From Cyanidiococcus yangmingshanensis (Eukaryota; Rhodophyta; Bangiophyceae; Cyanidiales; Cyanidiaceae), in the NCBI GenBank assembly GCA_013995675.1, contig VWRR01000018.1, positions 124,001-188,000 of the forward strand: a stretch of 64,000 bases of DNA, read 5' to 3'. The notes beneath the pieces were generated by a model. It worked only from the letters and a program-made list of their open reading frames with translations, searched no databases and was not told the origin of the DNA. A program made the translations under genes and the position numbers. This document shows, piece by piece, positions 45,087 to 54,607 of the stretch. Each line of letters opens with the position of its first letter. Position 1 is the first letter of the stretch.

Positions 45087-46169
45087 TCATCTGCTCGCTT
45101 CGCGTTGCTTCTGATTCTCGAAAAATGTAAGAATGTGTCGCACACAGAGGAACACTCCGAGACATCCTAGACTGGGGGCTGATTCTTGTGTTCTGGGCAG
45201 CATGCATCTGCCCTCAAGCATTCCTAGCAGATGAGGCTCGTCCATCCCCAAGTCTGCTGTCCTCATCGGTGGAAGTAGGACCGGGGCACCGCAAACGCCC
45301 CACTCGAGTATACCATTAGATTCAACCACATGCCGTCCAGTGCAGGAACCCTCGGCCGGTATAGACAGTTGCAAGCTCGGGTGTACAGCGCGCATGAACG
45401 CGTTGTGTTCAGTGTAGTGCAAAGCAGCGTTACCTTCTTTGTCAAGCTTCTCTGGGTTCTGACCCGGTACTAGTTCCCACCCACACAGCTGGACCTGACT
45501 GCCCAGCGCGGGGGCCCCACATCCTGCAGTCGTTGCCATCGGCACATAGGACTGGGGTAGTAGATCCAGGCTTTGAATCATCGCCAGTGGATCTCGTATT
45601 CGAAGCATGGCCATGTCGTATCCTCGAGGATGAAAAATCACGGAGCCGCTATTGTGCTGCAAGTCACCTGTATGTTCAACGATCGGGCGACGTCGTTCTT
45701 GGTCCTGAAGAATGCAGTTCCCCGAAGCGCCACCATTTCGGTTGAATCCTTGCGCAAGCAGGTCCGCCTGGTTGCGCATTTTTGCCTCATGCGCCTGATA
45801 GCATCTGGCGTCTTGTTCAACATGTTCGAGTTCAGCAGGTATATCTACGTCTCGAACAGCTCCGCCGAGGCCGAGACGGTGTACTGGCCAAGCAAGTTGC
45901 AGAGCTCCATCTCTCTTGCGAAATTCCAAGACGTGACGACAATCTGCATCCTGTACATACTCCAGCCAGTCTTGAGAGAAATAGTGCCTGAAACGGTATG
46001 GCGCGGCAACGTGTGCGGACACAAATGCCTCCCGGAACGACGCCTTCTCACCTCGTTTGTGTGCAAAGAAAGCACTACCACGGGCGAGCAACTCGAATCT
46101 TTCCACGCCGAGACGAGCGTTTCGGAACCACGAAGAATACGAGAGGACGTGAGCGAGAGCGTGCGTCAT
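45087..46169 (-). CDS. Chymotrypsin-fold (PA clan) protease-like protein with Cys at the nucleophile position
   Basis: I do not recognise a named orthologue. The order and spacing of three motifs suggest a trypsin-like double barrel: FVSAHVAAP (catalytic His as in SAAHV), GYDMAMLRIRDP (catalytic Asp as in DLALLRI) and EWGVCGAPVLLP, in place of GDSGGPV. The nucleophile would be cysteine, as in viral 3C-type enzymes, or the protein may be inactive. The ATG at 46169 gives 360 residues; an earlier in-frame GTG is less likely. The start (MTHALAHVLSYSSWFRNARL) could be a mitochondrial presequence. Single intact frame. Confidence that this is a real gene is high because of its length and coding-like composition; the fold call is moderate. 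Confidence 0.55.
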   Translation of the reverse strand: MTHALAHVLSYSSWFRNARLGVERFELLARGSAFFAHKRGEKASFREAFVSAHVAAPYRFRHYFSQDWLEYVQDADCRHVLEFRKRDGALQLAWPVHRLGLGGAVRDVDIPAELEHVEQDARCYQAHEAKMRNQADLLAQGFNRNGGASGNCILQDQERRRPIVEHTGDLQHNSGSVIFHPRGYDMAMLRIRDPLAMIQSLDLLPQSYVPMATTAGCGAPALGSQVQLCGWELVPGQNPEKLDKEGNAALHYTEHNAFMRAVHPSLQLSIPAEGSCTGRHVVESNGILEWGVCGAPVLLPPMRTADLGMDEPHLLGMLEGRCMLPRTQESAPSLGCLGVFLCVRHILTFFENQKQREASR

Positions 46170-47676
46170 CGGAACTCGAGCGTGTACGAAAACGCGCGTG
46201 TTGGCCACCTGAAAACCTCAGCCGTCTGGTTGCTAATGGATCTAAACACCCTCTAATCACTGGAATTTTCTGCTTGCATTGCAAGTTCCAGAGTAAGGCG
46301 GCTGTCACTTTCTAACGACCCTGCGCGCCAGTTCAATCTGACTTCTGCGAAAGACGATCGCGGTCCTCAAGACTTTTAGCAGGGGTTTTCAAGTGCAACC
46401 TTGTTGCAATCTCGGCTCGGTTGTTACTGAACGTCTCGGTGGCGAGGCTAGTGGTTCCGCAGCGCAGCGTTGTGTTCATCAACGTGCGAGCAAGAGGGTT
46501 CCGCACCAACCTGAATACGAGCGGTTTTGAACCATCTCGGTGACCGTTTTTCGATTCTGGTCGCCCCATGTGATTCGGAGGACGGGTTCGCGGCGATGTT
46601 TTTGACACATACTCGTATTGGTTTCGAGCGGATCGAAGAAGGTATTCTTTCGGCAATGCTGATAACGTTGTGCTGGAAGCTCTGAATCTTTGAGGCTGTT
46701 CACTGTAGAAATCTTGCGGGAGCCCGCAAGACTATGGATGGTTTGATGAGCATTCACGAAGGCATGTCGCGGCACAAATCTCTGTGCCGTATTTCTGTGC
46801 GAGTCTTCGTGAGCCTCTGAAAATAAGATGAGCAGCCATGGAGTCTGTGGACCGCTTGAGACCGAGCACCCCACAGGTGCTCGGCAATACAAATTCGTCG
46901 TTTAAATGCACGATCGCATGATGAAAAAATGCGTACAGAAAGTAGGCATTCGGACATGGAGCATGTCGCACCTAGCTTGAGCAAATAATTTCGAGTCAAA
47001 CGTCACTCGGGCCTATTGCATTCGACGTCTATTACCGATAGGTCTGAGTTTCGTCATCGCTCGCCGATACAGCTCGGCACCGTCCAGGGATTCGACGCAC
47101 TCTCACCAATTCAGGAGTGCTTTAAAACCGAGGCTGAAACGAACTGGCTCTCTCCATTTCGCCTGCATCTATAGATTGGATTAATGTGCATGTGCACCAT
47201 GGAAAAGAGCTCGTCCCAGCGAGCGAACCGCATCGCGCTGGCGGGGCCGGATCCGGACACGCGCCGCCAGGTCCGGGCGCTGCCCGCCATTCAAGTCGCG
47301 GCCTCACGAGGCGTGTTCCCAACGGCGTGGGGGATCCCAGCGGATAGCGTCCAGGGGCGCGTCGCCGTCGAAGGCGCGGCGACCGACGGCGCATGTGGCC
47401 ATGGCGTCTCCACGTGAAACACGCCGCGAACGCAGGTATCGACCAAGCTGTGCGCACAACATTGACAACGGCGTGCACATGCCTGTCCTGAACCTCGTGT
47501 AGTTGTAGAAACTGTTTCTCGTGATTCCTCTTTGACCTTTCGGTGGAACGTAGCACCGATTCAAGAAAAAGAAGCTCACTGTTGTAAATCGGCCGCGCGT
47601 TCGTGGTGACTTAGTTTAGGAGACTTTGGAGAAAGCTCATCTCATAGTTGTCCTGCCCTTCGATCTCCTGGAGAAA
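46170..47676. other. Divergent intergenic region protease-like / flavoprotein
   Basis: About 1.5 kb with no supported gene. A strongly GC/CpG-rich block at about 47205-47420 lies some 260 bp upstream of the flavoprotein start and looks like a promoter island. Confidence 0.45.
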
Positions 47677-49217
47677 ATGAGTTTTGGTTCGCTGCTTCAC
47701 AAAGTTGCTGAGAGTGCTTTACGGTTCAACTCAATGGAAATTCTATCTGGCCTCCCTTCAGTAACCTTGCTGTACAGCGGACTAGCGTTGATTTTGATCT
47801 TTTTCTGTCTCTGGTATCTGCGCCGTGTGACAGTGAAAGAGGTTTCCCCTGTATCGAACACATACACACCGTTACCGGACGGGGCGTACGATGTTTGTAT
47901 CGTGGGGGCAGGACCTGCTGGCTCCGTAACGGCTTACTTTGCCGCACGGGCAGGTTTGCGAGTTCTCCTAGTCGAAAAGAAGAAGTTTCCGCGACAGAAA
48001 ATCTGCGGAGACGCGGTCTGCACGCAAGCGCAGGACATTATGGAGCAGATGGAGAGTGCTACTGGTAAAGGAAGCGTCCTCGATGAGATCTTGCGCGAAG
48101 GCAAGGGCCATGCTGCCGTCAACGGGGGCCTGGTTTCACCGTCTGGTTACTCCTACATTGGTAGCTCGGTAGGCGAAGAGAATTCCGGAAAACTAGCCCG
48201 TTCTGCTGTAATTGCGATCAAGCGGATCGTTCTGGACGAAAAGCTCGCCCGGTCAGCGGCTCATGCAGGTGCCCATCTCGTTGAAGAGATGAGCGTTGAG
48301 GATGCCCGTTTTGACGCGGATGGAAGCCTATGGGAGATTCGTGGAGAGCACGCAAGCGGCTCCTCGGGAACGACTTCGTTCTATGCTCGCGTGCTTGTTT
48401 GCGCAGGACGGTGCACCATCGCGTCTCGCGATGCGTCTGGGCATAGTGAAAGAAGCACCTCAGGGGACATGCTCCCGTGCCTACGTTAGGGCCGGCACCC
48501 ACAATTACGCTGCCGACGGAACCGTGATTTACAATAGGAGTCTGCTCCCTGGTTATATGGCCATATTTAGAGAGGTGAATGATGAGCTGAACTATTGCTG
48601 TTACATCATTCCAGGCAATCCTCAAGTCCGCAATGATGATTTGAGCCGCTTGCACCACAGCCTCATGAAAGAGGATTTTTATTTGTCGCGCGCCCTCGGC
48701 CCGAAAGCTGACTTAGGAGCCGATGAAGGCTGGCTCGCTGAGGCTGGGCGGCATCGCACGTTCCTATGCTGATCATTTGCTGGTCGTTGGCGATGCGGCC
48801 GGCTTTATTGACCCACTCACTGGCGAGGGCATCCATCATGGAATGGACTCTGGTGTGATGGCTGCGGAGGTACTAGTCCAAGCCTTCAAGCACTCGGACT
48901 TTTCGGCTCGCTTCTTATCGAACTACCAACACCGGTGGATGCGGGCCTTTGGATACGATTTCAAGGCAAGTATGCGGCTAGCTCAGGTTTTGTATCGGTT
49001 CCCGATTCTACTGGACGCAGCTGCCTTATGTATTGAAAAACAGGGTGATGATTTTCTCGCTGACTGGGCTCGCATCATGACGGGGCAGCGACCGAAAAGT
49101 CAGCTGTTCCGGCCATACATTATGTTTGCCATGGTGAAGGAGCTTGTACAGCTTTTGTTTCTGCGCTTGATGGGATTAGAAAAGAGACCTATTGATGAAA
49201 TCCGCAAACGCCAGTAA
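47677..49217 (+). CDS. Geranylgeranyl-reductase-like FAD oxidoreductase with N-terminal membrane anchor, two frame changes
   Basis: Flavoprotein of the geranylgeranyl reductase/halogenase superfamily. An N-terminal hydrophobic helix (about residues 28-48, VTLLYSGLALILIFFCLWYL) precedes the FAD Rossmann motif YDVCIVGAGPAGSVTAYFAA and the KKKFPRQKICGDAVCTQAQ segment typical of the family. In the next frame come DGAPSRLAMRLGI and YIIPGNPQVRNDD, and in the third YADHLLVVGDAAGFIDPLTG with EGIHHGMDSG, the second FAD motif. All three are needed. The switches fit GG 48406-48407 (VLVCA then DGAPS) and GGG 48746-48748; each is one base too many. The ATG at 47677 is used. Joined length about 512 residues. 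The anchor and lack of a plastid presequence argue against the chlorophyll/tocopherol enzyme CHL P; an isoprenoid or lipid-linked substrate is likely but not defined. Confidence 0.75.
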
Positions 49218-50072
49218 CTTTAGCTTTCTTTAAAAGCGCTCCGGCTCTTCTGTGAGGCTGATCCAATTTCTCGTCGGCCAGTTTCTTTCAACGCAGTTTC
49301 GCGACCCCTAGGCGAAAGTCTGCGTTCATTCATGCAGTCGAGTCTTCCTATCAAGACTCGAAACTGCGCGAAAAATAATTGACGACAAGCTCACGTTGGT
49401 TCCGTATCCACTTTGTCACTATATGCGAATAGACTTACTCAGGCGCAGTTGGTTGTGTGCTGTTGATCCCACTTTGAAGCATCTACAAGAATAGCGGAAA
49501 TGGCATCGGCAACGTAACTGCTTTTGGGGATGGTCCCAATCAGCGCAAACCTTCGGATGCAGCTAGCAACGCATCTGTCCATCACTTTGTCTTGCATTGC
49601 GCGGGCTCATGGCGTAAGTTCATCCTCAGGAATCTGCTAGTTGCCAGTCTAACCCGAAGGATACCTCAGGCTTCAGCTGTAGTCAGTCGGAAGCGTCATT
49701 GACATGCGTTCGGTAGACCCAATCTCTACTCCTTGGTGGTGCAGTCCTCTATATTTTTATGCGCGGAAGATCGAGTTTCAATTCGCGCTCCGCTTTTATT
49801 GATGGAAGCGATGCTCTAACTTGTCCCGCCAAATGCTACCAGTTTTCATATCTGGAATTCATTGTGTGAAGTATCCGCTCAGGCCCCTAGGAATACTGGT
49901 TTGGGGTGCGCAGCCTCTCGCTCATCAGAGAATAAAACGTTTAGTTGGCGAGCCTTGTACATGAATTGAAGCCTCCATGTTCGATTACTAGTGTAGGCGG
50001 AGATGTTCAGGGCGCAAGTCGTAGCCACGGAGCCTGCGTTTCAAGTGTGCTGGCTCCATTGACGATATTTGT
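49218..50072. other. Intergenic region, convergent 3' ends
   Basis: About 0.86 kb between the flavoprotein (+) and FKBP (-). Nothing recognisable. Confidence 0.45.
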
Positions 50073-50930
50073 TTATCGCCGCGCGAATGTCTCAAATCCA
50101 TGTTCACCCGGTCGATCGATGCGAATGAGTTCGACGTTAAACAGCAAGGTCTTGTCCACGAGGCCCTTGTTCTCGAGGACAAAGTTTAGGGCCCTCATGC
50201 CACTAAAGGTTCGTGGTTTGGGACCGACGCGGTCATGGCTCCAGTCTGTCCCGTCTAAGGGATAGCCGTGCTCCGGTGGCACGATAACTTGACGGATTCC
50301 ACCAGGATGCATTGTCAACAGTGCCTCTTCTAGCGCAGGAATTAGTTCACCACGACCGAGAACGTAGCGAGAGTATTCACGATCGTCACCAAACGCTCCG
50401 CCTTGAACGCGGTTCTTTGCCTCAAATATGCGCCCGTAATATCCTATGGTATAGCCGCTCCAGCTTATGACCACACGGTCACCAGTCCGGGGTGTATTGA
50501 GCGAGTCGCCGACGCGTACGTCTCGGTACTGCACGCCAGACGGCAACGTCGCAAAATCGGAATATCGCATCCTTGGTTTGCCGTAGTCCTTTCCTTCGAG
50601 AGAGGGGAGCAGTTCCCAGGTGCTCGGTGAGGAAACGCTTGCTCGTGTCTGCTCCCTCTTCGTAAGCTCTAGGTTTATCGGCGCAGCGACCTCTGCAGAA
50701 ACAGCCGGAGCACTAAACAGAAAGATAGCAAGCGACAGAAACCCGACGGCTCGTTCACAGCGTCTCACAATATAACTGCCGTCCATACTGAGCTCTTTTC
50801 CTCGACAGTTGAGGCTACAAAACGCATGCTGCTGTAGTCCTTTTCGCCGAAAGCAACGATATCGTTCGAGGCATCGTGCCGAACCACTCACGTATTTGCA
50901 GCCTATAAAAGTTATGCTACAGTCAATCAT
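50073..50930 (-). CDS. Thylakoid-lumen FKBP-type peptidyl-prolyl isomerase
   Basis: FKBP domain protein of the plastid lumen type. The C-terminal domain contains DRVVISWSGYTIGYYGRIFE, LIPALEEALLTMHPGGIRQV and IVPPEHGYP, then ALNFVLENKGLVDKTLLFNV, which matches the ending of plant FKBP16/17-type proteins. The N-terminus is bipartite: a basic, cysteine-rich presequence followed by RRCERAVGFLSLAIFLFSAP and the cleavage-like AVSAEVAA. The ATG at 50930 includes the whole presequence (285 residues); an internal methionine at 50786 would leave only the lumen signal. Several aromatic active-site residues of canonical FKBP12 are not evident, so isomerase activity may be low, as in other lumenal members. 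Divergent from ORC1. Single intact frame. Confidence 0.85.
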   Translation of the reverse strand: MIDCSITFIGCKYVSGSARCLERYRCFRRKGLQQHAFCSLNCRGKELSMDGSYIVRRCERAVGFLSLAIFLFSAPAVSAEVAAPINLELTKREQTRASVSSPSTWELLPSLEGKDYGKPRMRYSDFATLPSGVQYRDVRVGDSLNTPRTGDRVVISWSGYTIGYYGRIFEAKNRVQGGAFGDDREYSRYVLGRGELIPALEEALLTMHPGGIRQVIVPPEHGYPLDGTDWSHDRVGPKPRTFSGMRALNFVLENKGLVDKTLLFNVELIRIDRPGEHGFETFARR

Positions 50931-51180
50931 TGTGAACGTGAACAAAAGTCCTCGGACCTCTGAAAAGATACTAGTTCTCTCTCAGAAACGATACGATAAC
51001 TGATGAACATGAACGATGCGCGAAAAATGACCTTGAGCCGTGCGTCTGGCGGGATCGCATCAAACGATGTCGCAAATCAAGCTCAGCAATGTTGTTTGTG
51101 AAGGACTTCCAACAATAGCGGGGACTAGTTCCATGCGTCTTCAAAGTCCCGTCGCACTTTGATTGATCTAGAGAACTGAA
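50931..51180. promoter_or_regulatory. Short divergent promoter region FKBP / ORC1
   Basis: Only 250 bp separate the two start codons, so promoter elements must be shared or overlapping. No motif stands out. Confidence 0.45.
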
Positions 51181-53498
51181 ATGAGAAAGAAATTTAAGAA
51201 CATATCACCAGTCGATGAGGCGCGGCAGAAGCGAGCACCGAAAAGAGGCCGGAAACCTGAAAGTGGCTTGCAGCGGCGGAACTCGGCTCCAAGGGACTTT
51301 GTTCAGGGAGACTTTGTCTTGTTGCAAGCGCCTTCAACAGATGAACTCGAAATGCAGCAAAAACGGTTGAAACCCAAGGATCTTTCGAAATCTTTGGAGG
51401 CAAGACATGGACGTGAATCAATTGAGAGAAGCCGGCCTTGTTCAGAATCGGACAGTTTCTGGGTAGCCCAGGTGGTCAAAATATGGAGGGACGAAGGAGA
51501 TCAAGACGATCGCATACTCGTGAAATGGTTTTACAGAATGAAAGATCTGTACCATTGGCATAGCTCTGTGGGGCCGGATGAAGTTTTTGAAAGCGAGCAC
51601 ATGGACGAGAATGAGGCTGATTGTGTGTTAGGCAAGTGCCAGGTACTATGCGAAATGGATTGGCGCATGTTCCTTCTCAAACAGGCCCGTACGACAGGCG
51701 CAAAAGCGAATCCTGAGTCGCCGACCTTTCCTGTGTCGCGAGCGGTATGACTTCGCAACCGGATGCTTCGCACCGTCCACAATGACGATCAAATGGATGC
51801 AAGAGCATCGAATGGATCAATGGCTTGCTGTACAAAGCGACCGATCTGGCATCCTCGGGAACCTACCGCATCTTGCCCTGCTTCGACGTATTCAGAACGA
51901 TAATTTCAGTTTTGATGAAGATGACGAGGGCGTAAAGGGCACGGGTTTCGACGAAGACCCTGCGGAGGTTGCTTGGAGCCCCAACGAAGAGCAGGCCCAC
52001 TGGACTCGGCAACGAAACCTAGGACGATCTTCCGCTTCCAGGCGTTATGGGACACGAAAGGCGGTTCAGCGCGAAATGAAATCCCTCGCTCATGTGTCTC
52101 ACCAGATGCTGTTGCCTGCGATAGCAACTGGACCAATTAATGGAGGGAGACACCAAGGAGGGGGGATCAGAGCTCTCAGCAAGTAACGAGAACAATGGAG
52201 GATTTTGCAACGAGCCCCAAATATCTCGGTTCTGGGTACCCACAGCACGATTGCCGTGTCGCGAGTTCGAGATAGACCAAGTCATGGGGTTCCTGCAGGG
52301 GTGCCTTCGAGGATCTCCTGAGCGATGCATGTATATTTCTGGAGTTCCTGGCACTGGGAAAACGGCTGTCGTTAGATGCGCGATCCAGCAGATGGAGCTG
52401 AAACGTGCCCGTGGCGAAGTACCTCATTTCCAGTACACCGAGATTAACGGCATGACCGTTCCTGACCCGTACTCTGCCTACACCATTTTGCTCCACAAAC
52501 TGGGCCACCGTGGCACATGTTCGCGAGGGTCAAGGCGTTCGCTCGCGCCCGCAGAGGCGGCTCGTTTACTGGATCGCCGATTTCGCTCCAAGTCAAAGAT
52601 ATCAAAGCGAACTGACTCGACGCTGATTGTCCTCTTGGATGAAATGGATGCTCTCGTTCTGAATAATTCCTCTGCTGCTCAGAGGGTGCTCTATGATTTT
52701 CTGGACTGGACCATTCAGCGGGGCTCAGAATTGGTGGTGATAGGGATTGCAAATACACTGGATTTGCCGGAACGTTTATTGCCTCGACTCGCATCTCGTT
52801 TGGGATTGAACCGCATAGTTTTCAAACCCTACAGCAAAGACCAAGTCGGTCTTATTCTCCGACATAGACTGGGCCCAGAACTATCGAGGTATTTTCATGC
52901 AGATGCGATCGAACTTTGCACGCGGAAGATCGCCGCTATTTCTGGTGATATTCGGCGCGCTGTGGCAATCTGTTTGCATGCCTACACAGTTTGGAATCGA
53001 AGGTGTCGCACAAGTGATGTTCGTGAAGAGTTCGAGGCCTCGAAGATATCTGCCATAGATGTAGACGAGGCCATCCGTGAACTGACTCCAAGCAGTGTGA
53101 AACAAGCGATAGCTCAGTTGAGTGACATTGAGCAGATCGTTTTGCTAAGCGCAGCACTCTGCAGTCGTCAGGCGATGCAACAGGAATCCGAGACGTTTCG
53201 GTTCCATCAGATTTGGAATCGGTTCCAACAGCTTTATCGACAGCAAACGGGACAGGCGCATTCACAGCTGGGTCTTGACCTCGCCGAGCAGGTGTGGCAT
53301 GCCCTAATGCGGCTTTGTTCGTGCCATCTCTTGAGTTATGTTTCCCCAAGCTTTTCCGGGTCTGCACCCGGCTCTAATTTTATCCGATACTCAAACCTGA
53401 GTGAATGCGACTTTGTGATGAATCCAATTTTCGATGATGTTGCCTTCGCTCTGCGTGGGCACAAAGCTTTCGCCATGTTATCGGAGGATGATCTCTAA
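51181..53498 (+). CDS. ORC1: Origin recognition complex subunit 1 (ORC1), two frame changes
   Basis: AAA+ ATPase of the origin recognition complex. The first segment holds the BAH domain (DFVQGDFVLLQAP, SFWVAQVVKIWRDE, LVKWFYRMKDLYH), ending with a stop at 51748. The next frame continues FLCRERYDFATGCF, equivalent to the FLCxYEYD segment after the BAH domain of plant ORC1, then an acidic linker. The third frame holds the AAA+ module: LPCREFEIDQVMGFL, Walker A YISGVPGTGKTAVVRC, Walker B LIVLLDEMDAL, the sensor segment IGIANTLDLPERLLPRLASR and a C-terminal winged-helix region. BAH plus this AAA+ type is diagnostic for ORC1. The first switch fits TTT 51727-51729, the second probably the six G at 52160-52165; each is one base extra. 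Joined length about 771 residues, normal. No PHD finger, unlike plant ORC1. Essential in other eukaryotes. Confidence 0.88.
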
Positions 53499-53775
53499 TC
53501 GAGTTTTGCACCCGTTATTCTCTTCTGAGAGCTGTGACGCGATTGCGTAAACGTAAAGCGTAAAACGCATGTGCGCTTGAACTGACGCCGAATCCGGCAC
53601 TCAGCACGCAGAATCATGAAGCGAGACGTCCTGGCCCGCGTCGTTCGGATCTTGAACGTCATCAGTCTCGCTCCTGTGAGGTCGCTTTTTCCAGAAGTGC
53701 AGCCGTCCAGCTTCTTGTAAAAATCAAGAGTGCATCTAGATCCAGAAACAAATACAACGGCTTGAATAGCGACGT

Positions 53776-54363
53776 TTATCTACGTAGAAATTTGGATGCA
53801 AGAGCTCCTATCATCAGCAAACCTATCAGAGGCTGCACGAACGGTTGCCATAATGTGTACCATATATCCAGCAAGGCACTATAGCCAGTCGTTATCTTTA
53901 GGGCTACCCCAAGCAGGAGCCATCCCATAAACAGGAACACCAGAAAAGCGTTTATAGTCAGCAGATTCGTCGTCCATGTCCGCAACCACTCAAAAGAGGC
54001 ACCTGGCGCTGCGTACTCCCGACTCGCCGGTACCTTTGTAGCAGCTACCTTTCGGAAACGCTCAATTTCAGATAAAATTTTATCTCGCGAGACTTCATCT
54101 CCAAGCTTACTTTGCTTGTAGTTTCTCTTGTTACCGGCGCGCAAGCTGAGCGAGCGCCCTCGCTCATCTCGTCGCGACGGCAGAACAGGGTGCTGGCTGG
54201 CGTTCGGTGCCAAGAGAGCTACTCGAGAAGCAGTCCACTGGTAACTAGGTTTACGAGTTGCCCCAAGGAAACAGTGAACCGTTCGACTAATCTTTTCCGC
54301 TCTAAACGTTATATTAAGGAACATGAAAAAAATTCCCACTGCAAACTCGTTGAGAGATGCCAT
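53776..54363 (-). CDS. Small plastid-type membrane protein, unknown function
   Basis: I do not recognise this family. The 195-residue product has a hydrophobic and basic N-terminal region of about 80 residues, compatible with a plastid presequence, then a basic helical segment (DEVSRDKILSEIERFRKVAA) and two C-terminal hydrophobic helices, TINAFLVFLFMGWLLLGVAL and WQPFVQPLIGLLMIGALASK. The layout suits an organelle inner-membrane or thylakoid protein. It starts with ATG at 54363 and is divergent from RPA2 over a 244-bp spacer. Single frame. Coding status is likely from the domain-like layout; function unknown. Confidence 0.6.
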   Translation of the reverse strand: MASLNEFAVGIFFMFLNITFRAEKISRTVHCFLGATRKPSYQWTASRVALLAPNASQHPVLPSRRDERGRSLSLRAGNKRNYKQSKLGDEVSRDKILSEIERFRKVAATKVPASREYAAPGASFEWLRTWTTNLLTINAFLVFLFMGWLLLGVALKITTGYSALLDIWYTLWQPFVQPLIGLLMIGALASKFLRR

Positions 54364-54607
54364 TGTCCCGATTTAGCGATGACACTGGATCGCCGGGCCG
54401 GCTGCAATGGAGCTTGCCTGAGAGGAAACAAACCGCCATAGGTTTTGGAATCCAACGACGCTGCCTTGCGGCCTACTGGGTTCTCTCGATAAACTCCTGC
54501 GCAAGTTCGTGACCGAGTGCTCGTTGATTAGGAGGAGCTCGATTTGCTGAGATTTGGATCTAATCAACGCCGCATCTTTAGACGAGACTCTTCCTAAAAG
54601 CTTGGCA

